Source: Aphis gossypii
Taxonomy: Eukaryota; Arthropoda; Insecta; Hemiptera; Aphididae
Direction of reading: 5' to 3'
Assembly: GCF_020184175.1 (NCBI RefSeq)
Contig: NC_065531.1
Span: 53,403,213 to 53,467,212, forward strand
DNA: 64,000 bases
The notes under the pieces were generated by a model. That model was not told the origin of the DNA. It did not search any database and saw only the letters and a list, made by a program, of their open reading frames with translations. The position numbers were made by a program, and so were the translations under genes. Within the stretch, counting starts at the first letter, position 1, and every line of letters starts with the position of its first letter. This document shows, piece after piece, positions 1-12,700 of the stretch.

Positions 1-3000
1 CTCGTAATTATAAATTCTATTACAAAATTTTACATATTTACTACTTATATGACGTAATATAACGTAAATTCTATTGTAATTATTCATGTATTTATATGTA
101 ACAATATCATTATAAATTAACTTTTATTAATTGTAATTTGTTCGGGTTTATAGAGAATCATTTTATATTTATGCTTTATTATATTTTTACGACGAAAATA
201 ACCATTACATTTTAATACAAAAGTATTATTATTTATTATTTTTATTATATTAAACTAAATTGGTAAGTTTTCAAATAATAAAATTCATTGATGACGGTTT
301 TTTGCTACAGAATTTATAAATTAAATTAAAAATACTGATGATTTTATAAATAATGAATTATCATGAAATAAATTTATAATAAAATAATTGTATTTATATT
401 TCATATACTTTCAGATAATAGATATTAATGTTTCTTAATATAGCATATTTTTTTTTTAAGTTTTAGATTCTGATGAATGTACATATTGATTTTATAATGA
501 CGCGTGTGTGTAAATTTTTTCAAAAATATTCGGAAAAACAAAAAAAATATGTTAAAGAAAACCGGATAACGTGGAACTAAGTTTGAAAAAATATTTTGAA
601 TTTTGTTTTTTGAAACATTCTGGTATAAATTAAAAATAAATAGGTACTCTTAGATAGTTAAAATTTTCACCAAATTAAAAAGATATTATCTATTTTTATA
701 AATGATATAATTTAAATTATAATTATACTTTAAAATATCTTTACTGTTTTTAGCTCTTTATAGATACTTGATATTCCCGAATTTTTTATTATTATTTTTT
801 ATATATTGTCGTTTAATATTTTTTTTTTCTGGGTAAAAAGCTTGAAAATTTCACACAAAGTTGACCTTTTGACTCATAAGTTGTATAGTGTTATTTAAAA
901 TACTTAAAATACATATTTACGATATTTTTTATAAACTTTTAAAATTCGATAATTATTTAGTAATTAATAGTTTCTAGTGTTTAATCTTTATAGCTAAGGC
1001 TTGAAAATCAAATACAAGGATACTTATAAATATATAAACCTAATATTTATATATAAACATTTAAAATTTAAATTTGAAGTTCCACATTTAAACAAAGAAT
1101 AACAACTTTATTTATTTTGCTGTGATTCATTTTCAAGGGGATTCGAAACTTAAATATTATATTTTTTTATACATAATGACATTTTTAAAGTATTTAGATT
1201 GATTTTTTGCTATAACCTGGTTTTTAGTTTATAATTTATTAATTAATCACTATAATAATTAATACCGAATTACATTTGTAATGTGATATATTTTATGAGC
1301 TTGCAAACGGTCTCCGTTAGAATCGTTTTTGTTTTGTATAATTTATCATCAAATTGAAATTGAAATGTAATATATCTATCCATTACAGTGACGAGTTATA
1401 TTCAACTTCTATTAAATAGTAAAGTAATTACCTACTTCTTCCCTTTATTTTTCACAATATTTTAAGAAAAATAATTAAAGTGTATCTACCTACACATTAT
1501 TAAACATAATCTTATTTTTAATAAAAATAAACGGGAAGAGTAGGTAACTGTTCTCCTATACAGTAGTTGTCAAGTGTAGATCATCATTTAGTAAGTTATT
1601 AGATACCTACTGTAATGTATATGTCAAATTTTAATTCAATAATAAATGATTGCATACGAAAACGTTTGTAAGCAAAGACCTATATTACTAAGTACATTTT
1701 ATGGTAGGTATATTAATATTACTATAAAGCAATTTATTTTATTATAAGTACGGTAAGTCGAAGAATATATATTTATCATCTACTAATATTTTAAATAATA
1801 AAATATTTATGAATAATTAAACTAAGATATTTTTATTAAAATATACCTGATTTCACTATAATAGTTAAGTATCATTCATGAGTTGTAATTTGGATTTTAA
1901 TTAAGGTGAAATGAAAGAATTTCTAATAAAACACTGAAGTAAAAACTAATTTGGTACCGTATGTTATACGAACATGCAAGGTAATTCAATTATTTAACTA
2001 CATTTTTATTGTATATTATATAGTGAATAATTATTAAACACGATCAGTACATTTAATAAAATAATGAAAGTAATGTAAGATGAAATTATTTTATTATTTT
2101 TTATATATAATATATATATGGCTTCAAATGTAACTATTTTATTGTTGTTATAAGTATCAAGCAAGTATATCTATAACAATTGTATTATTTTTTCGCATGA
2201 CTATGGAAATTATAAAAAATCACACAAAGTGATTAGAAAAATAAATGTTTTTCTTATAGCAAATAAGACGTATAACTTACCTCATGTAATTAGTTAGGCA
2301 TTGTAAAGTGTTAAAATGATCGAACATAAATAATAAATAAGTTCAAAAAATCGTTTCTCACGAGTTTGTTGATAATATAATATAATATGTTAGTATTATT
2401 ATATAAGTTTAAAATTTATACATCATACATGGTGGTAATACTAGTAGATTTTTTTGAAATTTATACATTTTCTTGAATAAAAACTGGAAGATTTGAAATT
2501 TCATGGGCCAAGAATGTTTCGTGTTTATCTAGTAACGGATTGAGTGTAGATGTTTTAAGTCAAACTGCTGATTTTGCACGAACTCATGGGGAAATTGGTG
2601 TCTTGAAATTAAAATCCTAACGTACTGGTATTGTGTGTTGATAAAAATAATTTTATTTTGATGGTTAAGTTATATAACTTAATAAGATTATATCTAAGAC
2701 TTATATTTAATACATTTCAATAAATCTAATTCATCGAGTTTGTTACCTATCTGTACAATTAAGTATAAAATATGCATATTGATAAAATAATAATTTTAAA
2801 CGTATTATTATAATGAATACAAATTATATAGCTTAGAAAAAATCATTAATCGTGAATAATAATTTAATTTTATATCATTGTAGGCATGATTTATTTTTTT
2901 TTCATAGTATAATATTATTCATGTGTAAAAATAAATAATATTAATCATCATCATGTCAATATTTTATTGTAAATATAATCAAATTTAATGATTGTGCCTA

Positions 3001-3040
3001 TATATTTTTTAACTACAGATTTTCTCATTTATGAACATCA
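1..3040. other. AT-rich non-coding stretch
   Basis: I see no gene here. The sequence is poly-T and poly-A rich with frequent stops in all frames, and no ORF reaches 60 codons. The only structured item is the small fold-back at 1428-1547, listed separately. Confidence 0.6.
1428..1547. repeat. Small fold-back (MITE-like) element
   Basis: The left arm 1428-1451 (starting TTACCTACTTCTTCCC) is matched in reverse complement by 1523-1547 (GGGAAGAGTAGGTAA at its end). The arms are about 25 bp with a few mismatches, around a ~70 bp AT-rich core. The size and terminal inverted repeats fit a very short MITE or a hairpin repeat. No clear target-site duplication is visible, so mobility is inferred only from structure. 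Confidence 0.4.
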
Positions 3041-3049
3041 ACTGCTGTA

Positions 3050-3241
3050 TTGTGTTATTTTGCTCAACACGGTCAGTGGTACACTATACGTAGGTACATA
3101 AGTTACGAACGAACGTCATCTACCCACAGAATACAAACGACGTCGCCATATAACGATGTGGCCGTATCGCAGACCACTTTTACATTGGCAATTTCCCAAC
3201 CCACGACGGATGTACGACCAACGTTTAATTGTACATTTTAG
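3050..3241 (+). other. Unassigned open stretch in a GC-richer patch
   Basis: This 63-codon open stretch lies in a patch noticeably richer in C, G and CpG than its surroundings. It contains many T, S and P residues in its second half and ends at a TAG. I recognise no domain and see no convincing splice signal tied to the frame. It may be a host exon, an old repeat or a regulatory segment; function is unknown. Confidence 0.15.
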
Positions 3242-4559
3242 ATAAGCTGGATGTGATTTATTCACATGTAAATATTTAATTAGAATGTAATAGTGGAATG
3301 GACGAAATTCCTTACGGGGGTTAAAACAAAAAAAAAAATGTTTTAAATTAATTGAATTTATTATAAATAAATATGTACCTATAGTAAGAATGAAAAATGT
3401 CGCGTAAAACGGTTAAATCAAATATAAGTAATTATTGTAATTATTTAGTGTTTGTTAAAGTTGAGTAATTGTAAATCGCAATTCAATTGAACTAAAAATA
3501 AATAAATAGGTTTTTAATTTTATTTTGTTAACTTTTACTTGATGTTTCTGCTATATATTGTATACACTTTTACAAGACGGAGACATTACATTATTTTGAT
3601 GTAGCATTTTCTTAGTATAATAATAACAAAAGAATAGTTGATAAAAGCCAATATAGAATGACTAAGTTCTATTGGAGACTTAAATGTTTTAGAGACTAAG
3701 CCTAAAACATATTTTTTTATTCAAACATTCCGTTCTATAGTGCTTAAATCCTTTATCTTCAATCCGGAATGATTGCTGAAATTTTCACATTGCATATTAT
3801 TTATTTGAAAAAAAAATGTGTCTTATGTACATCTCACTCCTTCATATTAAATAGACCGTTTGATGGGCTGTATAAGAAAAAAGAAATCAATTATTTCTAG
3901 TCTTTAGTAACAGTCTTTTTTAAATTTATGCTAGGTCTCATTACTAAAAAACAATTTAAATCAAAAACACTCGTTAAATTATTACGAAAAACCACGCCGA
4001 ATAAATCACGTGGTAAATAAAAAAGTCTCAATTATTTTAAATTAACAGTGAAAGAAGTTATGTCTTGGCAGATGAAGGTGGGGAATTTTCCAGTTCCTTA
4101 AAAAATATCTATAGTCGCAGAGAATAGCATTGAGTAAGAAATGGCCGAACATATTTTTTTTCAACCATGTTTTAATAACTAATCCAGTTGTTTTATAATT
4201 TTACACTAAATTAATTTTTTTTCTAAAACTCGGGAGTTGGGATATTAATCAACTAATTCGTTTAAAATAAAAAAATTAACTTTCGAAACTAATTATTAAG
4301 GTTAAAGCTTCATTGCACTTTATTTTGCCTTGTGTTCTACTAGCTATATTTCGTGGTATACAATAAATTAATCCTTATACGTACTACACTACTACACTGT
4401 TTACACCGTAGTTATTTTAATGAATTCGCTTGGACACTATTATGTAAATGAATATGAATTCGTTGTTATTGATTCAGCTTTAGAATATAATACGATTTGT
4501 ATAGGAGCATATTATTAAACCAAACCGAACTCAGAGAAAAATATCTAATACAAATACTT
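3242..4559. other. AT-rich non-coding stretch
   Basis: No ORF, RNA gene or clear repeat is seen here. It is simple AT-rich sequence with short A and T runs. Confidence 0.5.
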
Positions 4560-4980
4560 ATTCGTCAACATTTTATAGATTAGTATTAGGCGTGCTACGG
4601 CAGACTGATAATATGAAACGAAGCGATCGTTTTGTGCATCACGCAGAGCACCAGGCTGAACATACATAATCACATAATGTCTGAGTCTGCAGCAATACGT
4701 AGATTTATGGTCCCCAATAACGTCTGTCCGTGCAAGAGAAACGACAAATAATTGTTTTAATTGAACAATAAACGTATTTTATCGACTGCACGTCTCGCGC
4801 TAACGTATTTGTCTAATAAATAAATCGTTAATACAAGATTCATTGTACCGAACGGAGGGATATGGGATTAGCGTGTAAAACAAAATCGTTTAAAGTCGTC
4901 TGAATCTGGGTTTCCAAGATTACCGAGTCGGTGTCTGAACAGATTAATGTTTACGTCCTGACGGGCAAGACTCGCCAGTA
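4560..4980. other. GC/CpG-elevated non-coding patch
   Basis: Composition rises clearly compared with both sides, with CpG dinucleotides clustered at about 4590-4640, 4720-4800 and 4905-4975. No ORF of 60 codons is present. Such patches in an AT-rich insect genome are often old exons, promoters or conserved regulatory DNA, but nothing here identifies which. Confidence 0.25.
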
Positions 4981-6659
4981 ATTAAATTAATATATTTTTC
5001 GATTATTTGAAGCGATTACTGATAGAATAGTATCAACTATGTCATGAAAATTCGATTATTTAAAATTAAAATTCCGTTATGTAACATAATGTTCAAAAAC
5101 TAGAGGCGTAAAACATGCAAATATGCTAGTATTACAAACGAAATTATATATATATATATGGTACAGACTATTAAAAATACAAACGCATATTATTGAACTT
5201 GAGCTGTTAGAAATATGTTAATATTATTTTAGCCGTTAAATTATATTACCAACATTTTTAAGTATTAAATACTAATTTTTTGCTAAATTTTAGCAACAGC
5301 AAAAACCATAAAGTATAATTCAGCTAGTAGTTAGTGGCACTAGTTACCATACAAAACGGTTCGTGGCATTAATTATCGATAATCGGAAAAGTTAAATATA
5401 AAAACGTTAAACTTATAAGGTTTAGACAATATATCGCTATTATCTCGACGCCTTTACAAAATAAGCCAATAAACCATGTAAACGGATTATAATTTTTTTT
5501 TTTTTTAGTTAATATGGCATGGTATCAAATTTATCGTGAATACTCCCCAGTTATTGAGGTATGGAACTATGACTGACTTTTTTTGAAGTTTTTTCTTTAT
5601 TCGGTGTCACTCAAAATTAGACGTTATTACGTTCTATACGGATCAGTTGTCTAGCCTGAAGTAGAACACGAATAAGGTTATCCCGAGGGATATTATGGTC
5701 TACGATTTTATTTGTTGCTTTCCAAGACAATAGAATAGATGTATGGGTTACGCAGTGTACCTACACTTTTATTAACACATAGTGGTTTCTACGCGTTCGT
5801 AGAGACACAATTACAATTTGTTAAAGTCGTGTTTTTTATCGTAATTTTTCTTACATAAAAATTGATTGTTAATTCGACCATGATGCGGAATATAATATCA
5901 TTTGTTTATTTATATCATAAATAATGTATTTATCGAATTGTTATGTAGCTATGAATGTCATGTAAATTATAATATTATATAAATATGATGTAAATTTAAA
6001 ATGCATTCATTTTATGTTTTTATTTTTATATTTAGTTTTTCGTTTCTAATCCCATGAGAATTAATTAGATTAAATTTAAATTCATAATACCATAACAAAA
6101 CAAAGTTCATTTTTTTTTTCATAATTCGTAAAAATTAGAGAGAACGGGAAAAATAATATATTCGACATTTAACTTTAAACGCGCTTTCATGAATAATTTG
6201 GAGTTAGAACCTTTTAGTTTTGAGCCTATGACTTATATTATGTTGGTTAATAACTAATACAATATTCGTAAAGTTTCTCTTATAAAGTTGGGGTTTGTAC
6301 TGTCAGTAGTCTAATTTTAGCGGAGAAGAAGTATATTATATAGGTATATGTAGTTTCAACCTCATAGAAAATTATTTTATACAATAAAAATAAATTGCTT
6401 TTTATTCAAAATTTAATATTTTAGCATATAGTTAACGTTTGTAAGCTTCCAACTCATATTATTTATATTTATAGTTCTCCTAAGAACCGGTAATCATGAA
6501 TCGTGAGATCAGCTAAGTAAATATTTTAGATTTGAATGACAAATTGTATTATTTAAGATATTCCATATTAATGAGCCGTTTTTATATGAATAATAATCAA
6601 GAAAAAATCTTTCACCTAGTATTCTGAAATAATGCGGTCATGCAATTTTACTGAGAAAA
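4981..6659. other. AT-rich non-coding stretch
   Basis: No gene seen. A short AT microsatellite lies near 5145-5159, a small near-palindrome (TTGCTAAATTTTAGCAA) near 5279-5295, and a run of T near 5495-5507. Confidence 0.5.
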
Positions 6660-6945
6660 TTTGAGTAAACTTGAATGCATGATGAGCTGATTGCAGAAGA
6701 GCTAATGTCGTATGAAAGATTCAGTCGGCTGTCGAGTTCACGCGGCGGTAGCTTGTGTACCTATTATAGTGTACGCAGAAAGAATTTGTTTCGCTCGTCT
6801 CGGGCGGCAGACGCCGCAGACGTTTATTTTGGAAAACGCGTGTGGTATAAATTATAACTGACAGGCGGACGATTATTTTCGCAGGGAAAGTATCCAGGTG
6901 AAAAGGGCAGACCGGCTGGAAAACCGGCCGGAATAAAACACGAGT
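6660..6945. other. GC-rich island with hairpin and TATA-like motif
   Basis: This patch is GC- and CpG-rich against an AT-rich background. It has a 60-codon open stretch on the + strand (6675-6857, rich in S and R) with no recognised domain. A TATAAATT motif sits at about 6845-6852. A hairpin with an 8-bp stem and AAAA loop (CCGGCTGG / CCGGCCGG, one G-T wobble) lies near 6912-6931. The island could be a promoter or first exon, but transcription evidence is lacking and the open frame may be chance. Confidence 0.25.
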
Positions 6946-6948
6946 AAA

Positions 6949-6965
6949 TATATATATATATATAT
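6949..6965. repeat. (TA)n microsatellite
   Basis: An uninterrupted run of alternating T and A directly follows the GC-rich island. Confidence 0.8.
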
Positions 6966-7117
6966 GTATAATACATTATACACACACAATTTTATATATA
7001 CATTATATTATACTACGTGTGTATAGGCATATACATATTATAAAGATGATTGCGTAAAACGTTAAGGTATCGATCTATATTATAGTGCTATATACATAAT
7101 ATATAATATTTAATATA

Positions 7118-7625
7118 CAGTAGAATTCGCTTATAACGATCTTCCAGGTATCCAGAGAATCAGATCGTTGTATACGGAAGACAAAAAAATTTTTTTTTTT
7201 TTTATTGATTTATTAAACAAATAATATATCCAAGTATTTTGTATTAAAAATGCATAGAATTATACAAACTAGATTATATATTTATTTCATGAATTATGTA
7301 TATATTATTATATCAATCTAATTATATTTAGGTATATTTAGGTATATATTTTTTTTTTTTTTTGAAAAATTCAGTTATAGCATTTTTCTATAACTAGAAC
7401 AATACGATTTCTTCTGATTTATTGTTATAAGCAAATACTAAAACATTTTTTATTTAAAAATAACTTTGATATAATCAAATTATCGTTGTATCCAATATCG
7501 TAATATACTAATACTTGACCAAAATTACCTACGTGAGGTATAAAACCAACCAAATACATGGCTAGGAATCGTTTTAACCGGAATATCGTTGTATATAATG
7601 GCATCGTAATAAGCGGATTAAACTG
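7118..7625. mobile_element. Degenerate pogo/Tigger-like non-autonomous DNA transposon
   Basis: The left end begins CAGTAGAATTCGCTTATAAC and the right end, read in reverse complement, begins CAGTTTAATCCGCTTATTAC. These form terminal inverted repeats of ~23 bp with a few mismatches. Internal copies of a motif like ATCGTTGTATACGGAA (about 7163-7180) recur near the right end in degenerate form (about 7583-7600). CAGT ends with ATAACGA-type subterminal repeats are typical of pogo/Tigger-related elements of the Tc1/mariner superfamily. The left end is preceded by TA, but the right TA is not preserved. There is no transposase; the 99-codon open stretch on the minus strand (7425-7724) overruns the end and is probably chance. 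Confidence 0.45.
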
Positions 7626-9018
7626 GACATTATATTTGTTTATCATATACGGAAACATGATAATACCGCGCATAAACAAATTCACTGTGAATTTCCAATG
7701 GTAATAAACGTCCTTGTAAGACATCCAGTTGTATTGTATTATAAATAAAAAATAAAATAAAAATATAATACTACACTATTGTTTAGTTTGTGTGAAGTGC
7801 ATCTCGTCCTCTGGAGCAGTAAATACTGCAGGAATAAGACAGACTATCGTTATTACGATGGTGTTTTTTTTTTAGTTACTAGATAACACTACAATATATT
7901 AATTTCATTTATATACATCATATATGTAATGTTATTATTATAATTTTTTAATTTACTATAAAAAATTATAATAGAAGTGTGCTGTTAGGTACGGATTTTT
8001 TTTTACAAAATTATGCAAAGATACGAAATACGTCCGATTTTAGAGTATAAATTATAGCCATACACCTATGTGTATTGTTTTTAACCGTCATACAAACGTT
8101 TTTAAATGTTCAATTTATTGTCAATTTAGTTTTTTATCTAGTTCAATATACCGGACAATGGCCGTGCATTCGTTTATTGTGTAATTTATCGTATATCATG
8201 CGTTACACCCAATGACATAATTGACATGTTAAGTGCATTAATATTTTTTTTTTTTTGGTAATCAATATATTTTACATAATAATAAGTAGTTAATATTAGT
8301 AAGGATTAATAAACTGTGTAATTTTATGACATAGAAATGTTTATAGGTACATTTAAAAAAATATTTTAAAAACATTTTGTATTAGATTGAAAATTTTAAA
8401 GTGTGATTTGTACAATATAATATTATCTACTTTGAATTGTACACTTTTCTATGTGTATGAACATTGAATAACATACGAAAATAAAAATAAAACAATAATA
8501 TAATATTTTTATTATATTTTTATATTCGTAATACTGAATTAATTTGTTAAATTTAACAAAACCATTTTTTATTAATTGATGTATAAATTCCGTATTTTGT
8601 ATGAAATATAATATACATCATGAGAAAATGATTTAAAAAATATGTATATTTTGAGTTTGCGTTATATTATGACGATGTCAACGACCAGTAACGACATTGA
8701 GGGACGTCTACAAGAAGGACCTATAGAGGTGGAAAATGCTTATAAATCTGCCACTAGGGATACCGTATATATTATAAGTGATTGTCCTTTTATATTATAT
8801 CATAAGTTATTGTTTATAGGGCATCCGGCAGTCCAACGATTGGGCAAAGGAGTTTGGAGTTAGTTTTGACAGTTCGTTTTCACCAACTAACTTCACGGAA
8901 ACGTGACGAGACACCATCGTGTGGTTCGTTGAGACATTTGACCAGGACCCACATTATTTTTAATCAAATTTAATAATGAAAGCGACAGTAAGGCTTATGA
9001 TAGATTGATAGTAATAAT
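7626..9018. other. AT-rich stretch with one unassigned open frame
   Basis: No recognised gene. A 73-codon open stretch on + at 8642-8863 encodes a segment with several acidic residues and ends at TAG. It shows no known domain and no clear splice context, and could be a decayed exon. The remainder is AT-rich with T runs. Confidence 0.4.
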
Positions 9019-9086
9019 AATCATAATAATAATAATAATAGTATATAAAATAATTATAATAATGTAATAAATGTATTAGTAGAAAT

Positions 9087-9162
9087 AAAGTTTACAACAA
9101 ATTGATTTAATATTTTTTTTCTGCTTCGCCTATCACTAAGGTAAACTTTGTGACGATAGGCG
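9087..9162. repeat. Interleaved hairpins in tandem unit, copy 1
   Basis: AAAGTTTAC (9087-9095) can pair with GTAAACTTT (9141-9149), and CGCCTATC (9127-9134) can pair with GATAGGCG (9155-9162). The two pairings interleave, as in a pseudoknot. The same arrangement is found about 1504 bases downstream in copy 2. No known RNA family is recognised. Confidence 0.45.
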
Positions 9163-9653
9163 AGAGTCAACATAATATTATAATACGAACATTTAACTAT
9201 AATTTAAATATAACATAAATAATTATATAGGTATAGTTTAATCATCTAAATATAGAGTGTGTATAATAATTTTAAAATAATATTTTAATAATGTTGGTAA
9301 GTGAAGGCTAAGAAGATTAATACAAATTAAACTCTAATGATGATAACGGTAGGGTAGGAAATGAAAGGAAAGGTAATTATTTAAATAATGACGATATTAA
9401 TAAAAAATTAAGATACCTAAAAATAATCTTAAAATATTATGATTATATCTAGCAATAATAGTCTAGTTGCAATTCGATTGACAAATAGCAAACCATAATA
9501 CTAAATTATAATTAAATTAACACCTAAAACGTAATGTGTTCAATAATTTTAATTGGAAAATATGTACTATAATACTGTTTTAGTATAATTAACAAGCTAC
9601 TAACAGAAATTGGACATAATATTATACTACAATAACATAAACTATTATTGCGT

Positions 9654-9701
9654 AAGCCTGTAAGAATTAAGTTAGGCCTAACCTAACTTAAGCCTGTAAG
9701 A
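9654..9701. repeat. Head-to-head TTAGG-like palindrome flanked by direct repeats
   Basis: AAGCCTGTAAGA occurs at 9654-9665 and again at 9690-9701. Between them is the perfect palindrome GTTAGGCCTAAC, extended by further CCTAA units. TTAGG is the usual insect telomere motif, but two or three units may be chance. The arrangement repeats in copy 2 at about 11158-11205. Confidence 0.4.
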
Positions 9702-12700
9702 GTCATAAGTTTAGGAATATTAATTGACCAAAATATTATGCATAGATTTCAATTTTAGATTTGGATTCATTATCCTCCTTTATATTATACGTAGAAAACG
9801 TAAGGTTTACAATTAACAGTTTGTCTATTTTTAAACTTTTTTAATTACAATTTAATAAACTTTTTTCTAGAATACCAGTTGTACGAATCTCAAATGTGAA
9901 ATGATACTCTTCTAAAGAGAGTTGACGATATTCCGATATTCTAATATCATGTTATACTGTCTCATTATAAAATAGTAATTATAATAGTTATTGGTTATTA
10001 ATTTAAAATATTGACAATTTTTTCATTTAATGTTGTAATTTTCAAAACGTTTCATTTAACAATAACTGCCAACATTTTTCATAATAAATAATTATGATTA
10101 TGTAGTAGTAGGTAATATATCGTATAGCTGTAAGTGTGATCAAATGAAAAAAAAATGTTCCAAGTGAGATACTTGGGGTTTGATTCACACTAAACGAAAC
10201 TCATATGAAAAATAGTATTTATATAATATAATATATAGTTATTAGATTACTATGTAATAATAATTTATATGTTAATTGATTATATATAGGTACACTAATA
10301 GGTATCATAAAATATTATGTAAATGTTGCAATTCACTGATCATAATATAAACACAGTCCTATTGTATGGGGTTTCTATAGCTATAAATTTGGATTTACAA
10401 TGTGGCAGATCACACTGTTACTATGGGTTGATTCTGTTTTAAGTATTTATTTAATAACGATGGTCATCTATATATGAGTCATTTTCATCTATATAGTCGC
10501 TCGAATTGAAAACTTATTTCCGAATAATAATAATAATAATAATAGTATATAAAATAATTATAATAATGTAATAAATGTATTAGTAGAAATAAAGTTTACA
10601 ACAAATTGATTTAATATTTTTTTTCTGCTTCGCCTATCACTAAGGTAAACTTTGTGACGATAGGCGAGAGTCAACATAATATTATAATACGAACATTTAA
10701 CTATAATTTAAATATAACATAAATAATTATATAGGTATAGTTTAATCATCTAAATATAGAGTGTGTATAATAATTTTAAAATAATATTTTAATAATGTTG
10801 GTAAGTGACGGCTAAGAAGATTAATACAAATTAAACTCTAATGATGATAACGGTAGGGTAGGAAATGAAAGGAAAGGTAATTATTTAAATAATGACGATA
10901 TTAATAAAAAATTAAGATATCTAAAAATAATCTTAAAATATTATGATTATATCTAGCAATAATAGTCTAGTTGCAATTCGATTGACAAATAGCAAACCAT
11001 AATACTAAATTATAATTAAATTAACACCTAAAACGTAATGTGTTCAATAATTTTAATTGGAAAATATGTACTATAATACTGTTTTAGTATAATTAACAAG
11101 CTACTAACAGAAATTGGACATAATATTATACTACAATAACATAAACTATTATTGCGTAAGCCTGTAAGAATTAAGTTAGGCCTAACCTAACTTAAGCCTG
11201 TAAGAGTCATAAGTTTAGGAATATTAAATTGACCAAAATATTATGCATAGATTTCAATTTTAGATTTGGATTCATTATCCTCCTTTATATTATACGTAGA
11301 AAACGTAAGGTTTACAATTAACAGTTTGTCTATTTTTAAACTTTTTTAATTACAATTTAATAAACTTTTTTCTAGAATACCAGTTGTACGAATCTCAAAT
11401 GTGAAATGATACTCTTCTAAAGAGAGTTGACGATATTCCGATATTCTAATATCATGTTATACTGTCTCATTATAAAATAGTAATTATAATAGTTATTGGT
11501 TATTAATTTAAAATATTGACAATTTTTTCATTTAATGTTGTAATTTTCAAAACGTTTCATTTAACAATAACTGCCAACATTTTTCATAATAAATAATTAT
11601 GATTATGTAGTAGTAGGTAATATATCGTATAGCTGTAAGTGTGATCAAATGAAAAAAAAATGTTCCAAGTGAGATACTTGGGGTTTGATTCACACTAAAC
11701 GAAACTCATATGAAAAATAGTATTTATATAATATAATATATAGTTATTAGATTACTATGTAATAATAATTTATATGTTAATTGATTATATATAGGTACAC
11801 TAATAGGTATCATAAAATATTATGTAAATGTTGCAATTCACTGATCATAATATAAACACAGTCCTATTGTATGGGGTTTCTATAGCTATAAATTTGGATT
11901 TACAATGTGGCAGATCACACTGTTACTATGGGTTGATTCTGTTTTAAGTATTTATTTAATAACGATGGTCATCTATATATGAGTCATTTTCATCTATATA
12001 GTCGCTCGAATTGAAAACTTATTTCCGAATAATAATAATAATAATAATAATAATCTGATTGGAACATTTTATGGGCCAATCAATGTTTTAACATTTTGCA
12101 AATGTAATGATTTATGCGTATATATTTGCCAATTATGAAAATGCTGAATAATTTTTAACAGTGAAGTTAAAATGGATCAAGGGGATTGTCGATGATTGTC
12201 AACGACGAGTTGGTATAGGTGCATGTGATAGTATAACGAGTGTGACGAGTGAAATTAATCATTAAAATGTAATTACTCATAAGTTATAGTTTGCGTATTA
12301 GTTAATAATAAATAATTATGTACAGTGTACAGGTTATATAATTAAGTTAATCTGTATTTAAAGATAGTGACCGAAATGTTCTAATATTCCTGGGCTCATC
12401 TCCTAGTCCTCATCAAATAAAGGAAACTACTACGCTATCAAAGGGGAACGGGTGAAGACGTTATATCTATAAATATTTCCCGTTATATATCTCACAGTAC
12501 ATTTAATTACCGGATGGTTTTTAATGCACTATTATAATTCTTAAAACATTATTGTTTGATTTTTTTTCAGTAGTTTTTACCTAAGTGTAATGAACATTTT
12601 GAAAAATGTTGAAACTTTTATTTTTTTATAACTAACCATTTTAAAACTGCCTTTCTTACGTTTTTCTGTAATTATAATTTATAATTTTTACTTTGAAATA

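Larger units (their letters stand above)
9019..12055. repeat. Tandem duplication of a ~1504 bp non-coding unit
   Basis: Copy 1 (about 9041-10544) and copy 2 (about 10545-12049) are nearly identical. By eye they differ by only a few changes: A/C in GTGAAGGC versus GTGACGGC (about 9301 and 10807), C/T in AGATACCT versus AGATATCT, and one extra A near 11226. The left edge, the junction and the right edge all lie in (AAT)n runs. This suggests unequal exchange or slippage between microsatellites, or an assembly duplication. No ORF is present in the unit. Confidence 0.9.

Noticed and set aside
7425..7724. 99-codon minus-strand frame
   Set aside because: It lies over and past the right end of the fold-back element and shows no domain, so it is probably chance in AT-rich DNA.
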